Source: Affinirhizobium straminoryzae
GTDB taxonomy: Bacteria; Pseudomonadota; Alphaproteobacteria; Rhizobiales; Rhizobiaceae
Assembly (NCBI RefSeq): GCF_007004135.1
Contig: NZ_VJMG01000016.1
Location: forward strand, 62,001-126,000
DNA: 64,000 nucleotides
Direction: 5' to 3'
Shown: positions 27,308 through 35,211 of the stretch, one piece after another
Layout of the letters: each line of letters opens with the position of its first letter
Position numbering within the stretch: the first letter of the stretch is position 1
Translations under genes and position numbers: made by a program
The notes under the pieces: generated by a model
What the model saw: only the letters and a program-made list of their open reading frames with translations
The model's database searches: none
Told to the model about the DNA's origin: nothing

Positions 27308-28032
27308 TCCGGGAATATCTACGCTGGTACAGTCCACGGCTCCATCGCGACATGGAGCTTCTTGTTTTCGGTCATGCCGGCGCCAAGGTTCTGATGTTCC
27401 CAACCCGGGAGGGCCGCTTCTTCGAATATGAACAGCTCGGCGTGGTGGCGAGCCTTTCGGAAAAGGTGAGGGCGGGGCAGTTGCAGCTCTTCTGCATCGA
27501 GGGGCTGGCGGGGGAAACCTTCTACAGCCACTGGCGCCACCCCGCCGATCGCATCCGCCGCCACGCGCTCTTCGAGGACTATGTGCTGGAAGAAGTGCTG
27601 CCGCTGATGAATGCCCGCAACCCCCATGACTGCACCATCGTCCAGGGCTGCAGCCTCGGCGCCTTCCAGGCCGCCAGCCTCGCCTTCCGCCACCCGCATC
27701 TGTTCCGCAAGCTCGTTGCCTTTTCCGGCCGCTACGACCTCACCCTCAAGGTGGAACATTTCGACGATCTGCTGGGCGGCTATTATGACACCGACGTCTA
27801 TTTCCGCACCCCGACCCACTTTCTCGCCAATCTTCCCGCCGGCCCGCAGCTCGACCACCTGCGCCGGATGGAAATCGTGCTGACGATCGGCGCCGAAGAC
27901 CCGTTTCTCGACAACAACCGCCACCTCAGCCACCTGCTGCAGGAACACGGCGTGCAGCACCAGATGCACATCTGGCACGGCCGCGCCCACCGCGCCAGCG
28001 CCTGGCGAAGGATGGCCCCGCTTTATATTTGA
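27304..28032 (+). CDS. Esterase-family alpha/beta hydrolase
   Basis: 242-residue protein related to the putative esterase (EstD/Fes-like) group. It shows LLVFGHAGAKVLMFPTREGRFFEYE, the nucleophile elbow QGCSLGAF (about residue 116), and candidate Asp and His in GAEDPFLDNN and WHGRAHRASAW. Substrate unknown. It overlaps the preceding hydrolase by 4 nt; the pair could act sequentially on an acylated compound. Confidence 0.85.
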   Translation: MIREYLRWYSPRLHRDMELLVFGHAGAKVLMFPTREGRFFEYEQLGVVASLSEKVRAGQLQLFCIEGLAGETFYSHWRHPADRIRRHALFEDYVLEEVLPLMNARNPHDCTIVQGCSLGAFQAASLAFRHPHLFRKLVAFSGRYDLTLKVEHFDDLLGGYYDTDVYFRTPTHFLANLPAGPQLDHLRRMEIVLTIGAEDPFLDNNRHLSHLLQEHGVQHQMHIWHGRAHRASAWRRMAPLYI

Positions 28033-28066
28033 GTGGGGCGGGTTGGGGGTCGCTCCAGGTGTTTCC

Positions 28067-28909
28067 CTAGAGGATCTGAAGTATGGCCTGCCAGGCTTTC
28101 CTGCCAAGCCTTGCGTCTGCTTCGTCATTGCCTCCATGGGCGTGTAACGCTGATCTCGGAGTGTCTTCGCCCGGCAGAAGAATGCGGTGCCCCGCCTCTG
28201 CATCCGTCAAAAGGAGCGTCAATCTGCTGTCATTGCGTCGTTGTGCGGATAGTTCCGTCGCAAAAACCTCCGATGGCCAGAGAGCATCATCGCAGCCGGC
28301 GATCAGGATCATGTCGGCGGGAGACTTTTCGATCAGGATACGAGCGGAGGCCACAGCGTGGCTGTTCTGCACCAGGCATTGTTGGAAAAACGAGCGATAG
28401 GAGATCAACTGCTCGCGGTATTCCGGTTGCCAATCAAGTATGGCGGGGACGAACGATAAGGGCTGACCACGGAACGACCACGAGGACCGTTCGGGCCATG
28501 CGATGCCATCGATGCCTGGTCCTATATTGCCCCACACGACAGAGCTTGGACTGATCGCGATCACAACGCGAATGCGGTGATCAAGTGTTGACGCCAACAG
28601 GGCCGCTTCTGCGCCCTTCGACGTTCCAATGAAAATTACTCGCTGACAGCCCTTTGAGATCAGGAAGTCGGTCGCATCCGTGAAGACTTCAAGCGGGATT
28701 TCACATATCCCCGCTGCCTGGTTGCGTCCGCCGAACCATTGCAGGGCGAGTGCGTGAACTCCCGTCCGTGCGAAAAGGTGCGCTCTGGGAACGTCAACCC
28801 TGCCACTGGAACCGCCGAGGACGACGATTCCAGTCCCGTTCGGCTTGAGGGCAGCGACGAAGGTGCCTCTGATCGGGCCGTCCAACTTCTCTTCAACGAA
28901 CAATGACAT
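28067..28909 (-). CDS. BAAT/acyl-CoA thioesterase C-terminal-like hydrolase
   Basis: About 280 residues. The nucleophile elbow IGTSKGAEAALLAS, the HALALQWFGGRNQAAGICEIPLEVF block, and candidate Asp (AGCDDALWPSE) and His (EAGHRILLP) residues fit the bile-acid-CoA:amino-acid acyltransferase/thioesterase C-terminal family. The frame is open to 29035, but that end is covered by the terminator of the upstream operon. ATG 28909 is used, with GTG 28963 as an alternative; neither has a strong Shine-Dalgarno. Base composition appears less GC-rich than its neighbours, hinting at acquisition. Confidence 0.7.
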   Translation of the reverse strand: MSLFVEEKLDGPIRGTFVAALKPNGTGIVVLGGSSGRVDVPRAHLFARTGVHALALQWFGGRNQAAGICEIPLEVFTDATDFLISKGCQRVIFIGTSKGAEAALLASTLDHRIRVVIAISPSSVVWGNIGPGIDGIAWPERSSWSFRGQPLSFVPAILDWQPEYREQLISYRSFFQQCLVQNSHAVASARILIEKSPADMILIAGCDDALWPSEVFATELSAQRRNDSRLTLLLTDAEAGHRILLPGEDTPRSALHAHGGNDEADARLGRKAWQAILQIL

Positions 28910-29000
28910 CGCAGGAATCCGCTTTCGGCTTTCAAGCCTTTCAAAGGCTCTCTGAACGAACACGGTGTCAACTGCCGGTTTGGCGGGATGGGGTGCAAAC

Positions 29001-29030
29001 AAAAACCCCGCCGAATTCCTCCAGCGGGGT
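29001..29030 (-). terminator. Terminator of the nspC operon
   Basis: ACCCCGC (29005-29011) pairs with GCGGGGT (29024-29030). On the minus strand the stem is followed by TTTTT. It lies 30 bp beyond the carboxynorspermidine synthase stop. Confidence 0.85.
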
Positions 29031-29059
29031 CCCATCTCTTATCACATCTCTAACTTGGC

Positions 29060-30298
29060 TCAGAACGCCACGGCCCGATCACCATCCTCGTCCTGAATGC
29101 GCGTCGGCAGGCCGATCTTGTTGAGCAGGTTGATAAACGGCTTCGGCGGCAGTTCCTCGACGTTGGCCATCTTCTTCACGTCCCATTCGCCGGTTGCCAC
29201 CAGCATGGCGGCGGCGACCGGGGGAACACCGGCGGTGTAGGAAATGCCCTGGCTGCCCACTTCGTTATAGGCTTCCTTGTGATCGGCGACGTTATACAGG
29301 AAGACGGTCTTTTCCTTGCCGTCCTTGAAACCCTTTACATAGTCGCCGATGCAGGTCTTGCCTTCGTAGTTGGGGGCAAGCGAGGCCGGGTCGGGCAGGC
29401 AGGCCTTCACCACCTTGAGCGGCACGACTTCGGACCCGTCGGCGAGCTTCACCGGCTGCTCGGAGAGAAGGCCGATCGATTTCAGCACGGTGAAGACGTT
29501 GATGTAGTGATCGCCAAAACCCATCCAGAAGCGCACATCGGCGCCGTCCATGTTCTTCGCCAATGAGTGCACTTCGTCATGGCCGCAGAGATAGGCGCGG
29601 CGGGTGCCGACGACTGGCAGGTCATAATCCTTGCCGATCTCGAACATCTTGTTCACCTGCCACTGGCCCTTCTGCCAGGAATAGACAACGCCGGTAAACT
29701 CGCGGAAATTGATTTCCGGGTCGAAATTGGTGGCGAAATATTTGCCGTGGCTGCCGGCATTGATGTCGACGATATCGACATCGGTCACCTTGTCGAGATA
29801 CTCGTCCTTGGCGAGCCGCGCATAGGCGTTGACGACGCCCGGATCGAAGCCGGCGCCGAGAATGGCGGTGATGCCCTTTTCAGCGCATTCTTCCGCACGC
29901 TTCCACTCATAGTTTCCGTACCACGGCGGGGTCTCGCAAATCTTGTTCGGCTCTTCGTGGATGGCGGTGTCGATATAGGCGACGCCGGTGTCCATGCAGG
30001 CGCGCAGCACCGACATGTTGAGGAAGGCGGTGCCGACATTGATGACGATCTCAGTGCCCAGCCTGGTGATCAGGGCCTTGGTAGCTTCGATGTCGAGCGC
30101 GTCGAGCGCATGGGCTTCGAGAACGCCCGGCTGCTTCATCGCCTTCTTTTCGTGAACCGAGGCAATGATGGCGTCGCACTTGGCCTTGGTGCGCGAGGCA
30201 ATGTGGATATCGCCCAGCACGTCGTTGTTCTGCGCACATTTGTGCGCCACGACCTGTGCCACGCCGCCCGCGCCGATGATGAGCACGTTCTTTTTCAT
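29060..30298 (-). CDS. Carboxynorspermidine/carboxyspermidine dehydrogenase
   Basis: 412-residue saccharopine-dehydrogenase-like enzyme. It condenses aspartate semialdehyde with a diamine and reduces the product with NADPH, giving carboxy(nor)spermidine. The N-terminal dinucleotide fold is NVLIIGAGGVAQVVAHKC (about 4-21). Typical blocks are DTAIHEEPNKICETPPWYGNYEW, GAGFDPGVVNAYAR and the C-terminal SYTAGVPPVAAAMLVATGEW. It follows nspC by about 52 nt in one operon. The ATG at 30298 begins the Rossmann fold; AAGGAG lies 12 nt upstream, a slightly long spacing. Confidence 0.93.
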   Translation of the reverse strand: MKKNVLIIGAGGVAQVVAHKCAQNNDVLGDIHIASRTKAKCDAIIASVHEKKAMKQPGVLEAHALDALDIEATKALITRLGTEIVINVGTAFLNMSVLRACMDTGVAYIDTAIHEEPNKICETPPWYGNYEWKRAEECAEKGITAILGAGFDPGVVNAYARLAKDEYLDKVTDVDIVDINAGSHGKYFATNFDPEINFREFTGVVYSWQKGQWQVNKMFEIGKDYDLPVVGTRRAYLCGHDEVHSLAKNMDGADVRFWMGFGDHYINVFTVLKSIGLLSEQPVKLADGSEVVPLKVVKACLPDPASLAPNYEGKTCIGDYVKGFKDGKEKTVFLYNVADHKEAYNEVGSQGISYTAGVPPVAAAMLVATGEWDVKKMANVEELPPKPFINLLNKIGLPTRIQDEDGDRAVAF

Positions 30299-30350
30299 GA
30301 TGGGGACCAACTCCTTGTCCAATCGTCAGAAACCTTTGCCATGAGGAATT

Positions 30351-31448
30351 TCAGGAAAGGCTTTGTTCGTAGTCCGTGTATGAAAACTCGCGGACCGTCC
30401 TGAGGCTGCCATCCAGTTCGCGGATGGCGATTGCCGGCATTTTCACGCCGTTAAACCAGTTTTTCTTGACCATCGTGTAACCTGCGGCGTCCTGGATGGA
30501 GATCCGGTCGCCCACGTTCAGCTCGCTCGGAAAATCGAACTCGCCAAAAATGTCGCCGGCCAGGCAGGACTTGCCGCAGACCATGTAACGATGCGGTCCC
30601 TGGTTGGGGGAGACCTTCGCATTCTCACGATAGATCAGAAGATCCAGCATGTGCGCTTCGATGGATGAATCCACCACGACAAGGTCCTTGCCGTTGTAGA
30701 GCTTGTCGAGCACGGTGACTTCCAGCGTGGTCGATCGGGTGATCGAGGCTTCGCCCGGCTCGAGATAGACCTGCACGCCGTAGTCGCCGGCAAACCGCTT
30801 CAGCCGCTCGGCAAAGCGTTCGAGCGGATAGGCGTCGCCGGTGAAATGGATGCCGCCGCCGAGGCTCACCCATTCAGCCTTCTTCAGAAGGGGCGAAAAT
30901 TTCTCCTCGATCTGGCCGAGCATGGTATCGAACAGGTCGAAATCGCCGTTTTCGCAATTGTTGTGGATCATGAAGCCGGAGATCAGATCCATCACCGGTT
31001 CGACCTGTTTGACATCCCATTCGCCAAGCCGCGAGAAGGGGCGGGCGGGGTCTGCCAGGTCGAAGGTAGAGGACGATACGCCGGGGTTCAGCCGCAGGCC
31101 GCGGATGATGCCGGCCGACTGTTTTTCGAAGCGCTGCAACTGGCCGATCGAGTTGAAGATGATCTTGTCGGCGTGCGAAACGACCTCGTCGATCTCGTAA
31201 TCGGCATAGGCGACCGAATAGGCGTGCGTCTCCTTGCCGAAACGCTCGTGGCCAAGGCGCACTTCGTTGAGCGAGGACGAGGTGGTGCCGTCCATGTAGT
31301 CGCGCATGAAGTCGAACACGCCCCAGGTGGCAAAGCATTTCAGCGCCAGAAGCGCTTTGGCGCCGGAACGTTCGCGCAGCAACGCGATCTTCTCCATATT
31401 CCGGAGCAGCTTCGACTTGTCGATGAGATAATAGGGAGTCTGGATCAA
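30351..31448 (-). CDS. nspC: Carboxynorspermidine decarboxylase
   Basis: About 365 residues, alanine-racemase-fold PLP decarboxylase that removes CO2 from carboxy(nor)spermidine. The PLP Lys is K37 in ALLALKCFATW. Other family marks are LGGGIHFTGDAYP, YLEPGEAS, the active-site Cys in VCGKSCLAGD, and IQDAAGYTMVKKNWFNG. The frame is open to an ATG at 31547, but the family normally begins at IQTPYYLIDKSKL. I chose TTG at 31448, which has AAGGA about 7 nt upstream. With the dehydrogenase it forms the alternative spermidine route known in Agrobacterium and Vibrio. Confidence 0.9.
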   Translation of the reverse strand: MIQTPYYLIDKSKLLRNMEKIALLRERSGAKALLALKCFATWGVFDFMRDYMDGTTSSSLNEVRLGHERFGKETHAYSVAYADYEIDEVVSHADKIIFNSIGQLQRFEKQSAGIIRGLRLNPGVSSSTFDLADPARPFSRLGEWDVKQVEPVMDLISGFMIHNNCENGDFDLFDTMLGQIEEKFSPLLKKAEWVSLGGGIHFTGDAYPLERFAERLKRFAGDYGVQVYLEPGEASITRSTTLEVTVLDKLYNGKDLVVVDSSIEAHMLDLLIYRENAKVSPNQGPHRYMVCGKSCLAGDIFGEFDFPSELNVGDRISIQDAAGYTMVKKNWFNGVKMPAIAIRELDGSLRTVREFSYTDYEQSLS

Positions 31449-31832
31449 GGCTTCATCCTTCGTGAACCCAGCCGTTTCCGGCGGAAGTGAACGGGACGCC
31501 CCGAATGCGTCGGAGGGGGTCCTATGCAAAAGGGGGGAGGAAGGCAAGAGCCTCCGCGGATGCGGCGTGGCTATACGGTTATTTTCCTGCTTCTCCGGCC
31601 TTTGCGCCGCGGTCTGCGTGTTCCGCTGCTACGCGTCGATGCGGGTCGCGACCATCTCGGGGCGCATCATCCGGCAAGGTTCCGGCGGCCGCGCAGGCGC
31701 GGCAAAATCTCTCTGTGCTGTCCCGCAAGCCGTCTGTCCTTGATCGAGAGGCGGGAAAATGAAGCGGTCATTTAGCCATATGTCACTTTTGTCGCTTATG
31801 GGGATGAAACGTGGTTGTTTCCGGAAGTTGTC
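31449..31832. other. 384-bp intergenic region between nspC and GGDEF gene
   Basis: No gene was recognised. It must carry two divergent promoters. A 7-bp inverted repeat GCCGCGC/GCGCGGC stands at 31688-31703. The right end (31770-31815) is relatively AT-rich. The longer N-terminal form of nspC, if used, would extend to 31547. Confidence 0.5.
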
Positions 31833-33023
31833 ATGCATCTTGATTTTGCGACCGTTCTTGTCCTGCATCCTCTGTCTCTGATCGTCGGTGCGATCTGTCT
31901 GCTTTACCTGCGCTGGCACGCCCCTCAGCATCGCGGACTGGGCAATATGGCGGCCGCCTTTCTCATCGTTGCGGCCGGGGCGCTTCTTGCGGGCATCAGC
32001 GAGCGGCATCAGTGGGGGAGTGGCATCTGGACGCTGTTCAGTTTCGCGAGCGTGCCATTCGCCTACACCCTGTTCTGGATCAGCCTGCGCAATCTCGTGC
32101 ATGAGCGGCCGGCAGGCCGCTGGTTGCTGCTTCTTCTGTTGCCGGCAGTGTTGGTTCTTCTGGCTGCCTTGACCGGATTCTATCTGGTGGGCATCTATCG
32201 TGCCATCGCCTACATCTCCGTCATGTCCGGCTTTGCGCTGGCCGGTGCCTGGGTGGTGATGTCTGATCCGCTGGAGGAGAGTCTCTCCAGCCGCCATGCA
32301 CTGGCGGTGGTGCTCTGCATCAAGCCGCTGATCGGGCTTGTCATGGCGATCGGTCTCATCAATCCGGATCTGGCGTTGATGACGATGGCCCAGACCTTTT
32401 CCGTTCTCATCCTCTGCCAGTTTGCCACCTCGATGTTCGTGGTGATCCTTGTCCAGGAACGCGTCGAACGTCGATTGATACGGTTGTCGGAGACCGATGC
32501 GCTGACGCGGGTCCACAATCGTCGCTGGCTGCATGACCGCCTGCCGCAGCGCGCCGTGCCGGGCGATGCCTTCGTGGTGATCGACATCGATCACTTCAAG
32601 GCGGTCAACGATCGCCATGGGCACGCCGCCGGCGATCATGTGCTGACGATGGTCGCGCAGACCATGGCCGGCCTTCTGTCCCGCGATGCGCTGTTTGCGC
32701 GCATGGGGGGCGAGGAGTTCGGGCTGTTCCTGCCGCGCCATGTGGATGTGAAGCCCGGCGTGATTGCGGAGACGCTGCGCCAGGCCGTGGCTGTGCTGCC
32801 CGTTGTCTTCCACGAAGAGCGCATTCCCGTGACGATCAGCCTCGGGCTCGGCATGGCCAGCCGGGATACCTCGCTGACCGCGCTGATGGCCAAGGCCGAC
32901 GAAGCGCTTTATGCCGCCAAGCGGGGCGGGCGCAACCGCGTCGTCTGCTTCCGCAACGCCGTTTCCGGCGACGGCGCACCGCAGATGCCGGACGGCCAGG
33001 CGCCGGACCGGATGAGTGCCTGA
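31833..33023 (+). CDS. Membrane diguanylate cyclase (GGDEF, GGEEF site)
   Basis: 396-residue protein with an N-terminal membrane domain of about seven hydrophobic helices (about 5-205) resembling bacterial integral-membrane sensors. A C-terminal GGDEF domain (about 218-375) has DALTRVHNRRWL, IDIDHFKAVNDRHGHAAGDHVL and an active-type RMGGEEF. No RxxD inhibitory site is at the usual position. The ATG at 33 bases into the upstream ATG/TTG cluster (31833) has GGAAG 6 nt before it. The ligand is unknown. Confidence 0.9.
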   Translation: MHLDFATVLVLHPLSLIVGAICLLYLRWHAPQHRGLGNMAAAFLIVAAGALLAGISERHQWGSGIWTLFSFASVPFAYTLFWISLRNLVHERPAGRWLLLLLLPAVLVLLAALTGFYLVGIYRAIAYISVMSGFALAGAWVVMSDPLEESLSSRHALAVVLCIKPLIGLVMAIGLINPDLALMTMAQTFSVLILCQFATSMFVVILVQERVERRLIRLSETDALTRVHNRRWLHDRLPQRAVPGDAFVVIDIDHFKAVNDRHGHAAGDHVLTMVAQTMAGLLSRDALFARMGGEEFGLFLPRHVDVKPGVIAETLRQAVAVLPVVFHEERIPVTISLGLGMASRDTSLTALMAKADEALYAAKRGGRNRVVCFRNAVSGDGAPQMPDGQAPDRMSA

Positions 33024-33167
33024 TAGACGCGCACCTCACCATGTCCCGCGAAAAATCTCCAGCTTGCCTGTGGTGAGGAACCGCAGTCGACGCCCTTTCG
33101 CCTTGCCAGCCGGCGGGGAATTTGCTTCGGCTCTCCGACCCATATTCAAATCAGCCGGACTGTGCCG

Positions 33168-34346
33168 ATGCTCAGAGATTTTTCCATCCAAGCCATGGTC
33201 ATGGGCCTGCTTGCGGCCTTTGTCGGCTTCGTCAGTTCCTTTGCCGTCATCATGCAGGGGCTGAGCGCCATGGGGGCCGGGCCGGACCAGGTGGCCTCCG
33301 CGCTGCTGGTGCTGTCGGTGCTGATGGGTGTGCTCGGCATCCTCCTGCCGCTCTGGCTTCGCATGCCGATCAGCGTGGCGTGGTCGACGCCGGGGGCGGC
33401 GCTTTTGAGCAGCGTCGGCATGATCGAGGGCGGATTTCCGGCGGCGGCTGGCGCCTTTGTTCTCTGCGGCGGGCTGATCGTGCTGTCGGGCCTGTTTTCG
33501 CCGCTCGGCCGCGCGATCCGGATGATCCCCGCGCCGCTGGCCAATGCCATGCTGTCAGGCATTCTCGTCAATCTGTGCCTCGCGCCGGTCAAGGCGGTTG
33601 CCTTCAATCCCTGGCTCGGCCTGCCGATCGTCGCGACCTGGATGCTGGTGGTGATCTGGAAGCGTCTCTGGGCCGTGCCGGCGGCACTGCTCGCCTTTGC
33701 GCTGGTGCTGGTGTTTGGCGTGGATCTGCCGCCGGATGTGCTGTCAAGGCTTGGCCAGTCCATTCATCCGCAGCTTCTTCTGGTGGTCCCCGTCTTTACC
33801 CTGCATGGCTTCATCTCGGTGGCCGTGCCGCTTTTCATCGTCACCATGGCTTCGCAGAACATTCCGGGCATCGCCATTCTCAAGGTGAACGGCTACGAGC
33901 CGCCGCCGAACCCGCTTTTCGTCGCCTCCGGCCTGTTTTCCGCCATTGGCGCGGCCTTCGGTGCCGTGCCGGTGAACCTTGCGGCGATCACGGCGGCAAT
34001 GTGCGCCAGCGAAGAGGCGCATCACGATCCCAAGCGGCGCTACTGGTCGGCGATCGTTGCGGGCATCGCCTATATCTTCTTTGGCCTGCTCGCTTCCGGC
34101 ATCATCGCTTTCGTCGCCCTGTCGCCGCCGATCCTGTTGCAGGCGGTGGCGGGGCTCGCCCTGATCGGCGCCTTTTCCAGCGCCGCACAGGCCGCCTTCC
34201 GCGACGCCGATACCCGCGAAGCCGCCGCCATCACCTTCCTTGTCACCGCCTCCGGCACCGCTTTTGCCGGCGTCTCCGGCGCCTTCTGGGGGCTGATTGC
34301 GGGGGCGGTCATGCTGGGGCTGAAGCGGATGGCGACGAAGGGTTGA
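33168..34346 (+). CDS. benE: BenE-family benzoate/H+ symporter-like transporter
   Basis: About 392 residues with roughly eleven or twelve hydrophobic segments. Family blocks are VMGLLAAFVGFVSSFAVIMQGL, AWSTPGAALLSS, FVVTMASQNIPG-like LFIVTMASQNIPGIAILK and AAFGAVPVNLAAITAAMCASEEAHHDP. BenE proteins import benzoate by proton symport, but many family members have untested substrates and no benzoate catabolic genes are nearby. The ATG at 33168 is used; GTG at 33162 is equally possible. Confidence 0.88.
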   Translation: MLRDFSIQAMVMGLLAAFVGFVSSFAVIMQGLSAMGAGPDQVASALLVLSVLMGVLGILLPLWLRMPISVAWSTPGAALLSSVGMIEGGFPAAAGAFVLCGGLIVLSGLFSPLGRAIRMIPAPLANAMLSGILVNLCLAPVKAVAFNPWLGLPIVATWMLVVIWKRLWAVPAALLAFALVLVFGVDLPPDVLSRLGQSIHPQLLLVVPVFTLHGFISVAVPLFIVTMASQNIPGIAILKVNGYEPPPNPLFVASGLFSAIGAAFGAVPVNLAAITAAMCASEEAHHDPKRRYWSAIVAGIAYIFFGLLASGIIAFVALSPPILLQAVAGLALIGAFSSAAQAAFRDADTREAAAITFLVTASGTAFAGVSGAFWGLIAGAVMLGLKRMATKG

Positions 34347-34386
34347 ACTTCTCGATTTCACCGCATGGTTGTGATTTGATGATGAG

Positions 34387-34659
34387 ATGCAGTTCGAATT
34401 CGATCCAGCCAAAAGCGAGATGAACAGGGCGAAACACGGAATCGATTTCGTGGAGGCTCAGGCTTTGTGGTATGATCGATCGAAGAAGACGCTTCCGCTC
34501 TCCTTCGAGGGAGAGCCCCGGTTCATTTGCATCGGCAAAATCGGGCCTGCTCTGTGGGCCGGTATTTTTACCTGGCGCGGTCAGAGGATCCGAATCATCT
34601 CCGTGAGGCGGGTGCGTAAATCGGAAAGGTTGATCTATGAGCAAGATCTCGGCGGATGA
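34387..34659 (+). CDS. brnT: BrnT-family toxin
   Basis: 90-residue type II toxin, a RelE-like ribonuclease. The hallmark N-terminus FEFDPAKSEMNRAKHGIDFVEAQALW, then FICIGKIGPALWAGIFTWRGQRIRIISVRRVRKSER, are typical. Active-site Lys/Arg residues lie in the RIISVRRVRKSERLIYE segment. It overlaps the antitoxin gene by 23 bp, the common toxin-first order for this system. Confidence 0.92.
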   Translation: MQFEFDPAKSEMNRAKHGIDFVEAQALWYDRSKKTLPLSFEGEPRFICIGKIGPALWAGIFTWRGQRIRIISVRRVRKSERLIYEQDLGG

Positions 34660-34885
34660 ATTCGACAGAAAATTCGATGATGGTGACGACATCGATGATT
34701 ATCTCGATGGGGCCACGGCCAAGACAGGTGACATTGGGCGCGACCTGTTCCTCGTCAAATTGTCTGAAACGGCTGCCGTCGAAATGGCGGCGGAAGCGGG
34801 GCGGCTGGGGCTGGGTATCGACCGATTGATTGAACGGTGGGTCGAAGAGAGGCTGGCGCAACATCGCAAGGACGCCGCCGAATAA
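34637..34885 (+). CDS. brnA: BrnA-family antitoxin
   Basis: 82-residue antitoxin. The N-terminus is acidic (DEFDRKFDDGDDIDDYLD) and probably wraps the toxin. The C-terminus (VKLSETAAVEMAAEAGRLGLGIDRLIERWVEERLAQ) resembles a ribbon-helix-helix DNA-binding domain for autorepression. It overlaps the end of brnT. Confidence 0.88.
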   Translation: MSKISADEFDRKFDDGDDIDDYLDGATAKTGDIGRDLFLVKLSETAAVEMAAEAGRLGLGIDRLIERWVEERLAQHRKDAAE

Positions 34886-34974
34886 CACCCTTGCGCTGCC
34901 ATTCTTCTCGCGTTATGTCTCGGCCCATGAAGATTTCGGGCGAAACCATTTCTGCTTCATACGCCGCGGGCCGC

Positions 34975-35052
34975 ATGGCTGACCGCGCGTCGTCGTTTGC
35001 CCTAAACTCGCTTCTTCTCCTCGGCCTTATCCGCGGTTGCCGGGTCCTTTGA
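34975..35052 (+). CDS. Leucine-rich leader peptide of leuA
   Basis: 25-codon ORF reading MADRASSFALNSLLLLGLIRGCRVL. Four consecutive Leu codons (CTT CTT CTC CTC) are followed by Gly and another CTT, with further Leu at CTA and at the last codon. It ends 159 nt before leuA, the gene that commits carbon to leucine. This is the expected layout of ribosome-mediated attenuation by leucine supply. No strong Shine-Dalgarno precedes it. Confidence 0.8.
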   Translation: MADRASSFALNSLLLLGLIRGCRVL

Positions 35053-35095
35053 GGAGCGCCCGGCGGCCGATAGAGCCTGCCGGCAAAAGCTCCTC
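35051..35095 (+). promoter_or_regulatory. Candidate leu attenuator hairpin
   Basis: GAGGAGC (35051-35057), starting at the leader stop codon, can pair with GCTCCTC (35089-35095). Nested inside, CCGGC (35060-35064) can pair with GCCGG (35079-35083). A second small hairpin, GCCTC-gcat-GAGGC, is at 35124-35137. Neither has a good U-run, so which is terminator and which antiterminator is unclear. Confidence 0.45.
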
Positions 35096-35211
35096 GCACA
35101 AAATCCCCGTTTGAAGACCAAAAGCCTCGCATGAGGCCTTGATCCACCGTCATGGCGCTGTAACAGCCTTGGGCCACAAGCGCCGACGCTGGACGCGAAG
35201 GAGAAGAGACC

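Larger units (their letters stand above)
34886..35211. other. leuA leader and promoter region
   Basis: 326 bp between brnA and leuA. It holds a 25-codon leucine-rich leader ORF and several possible hairpins. No other gene was recognised. Confidence 0.7.
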
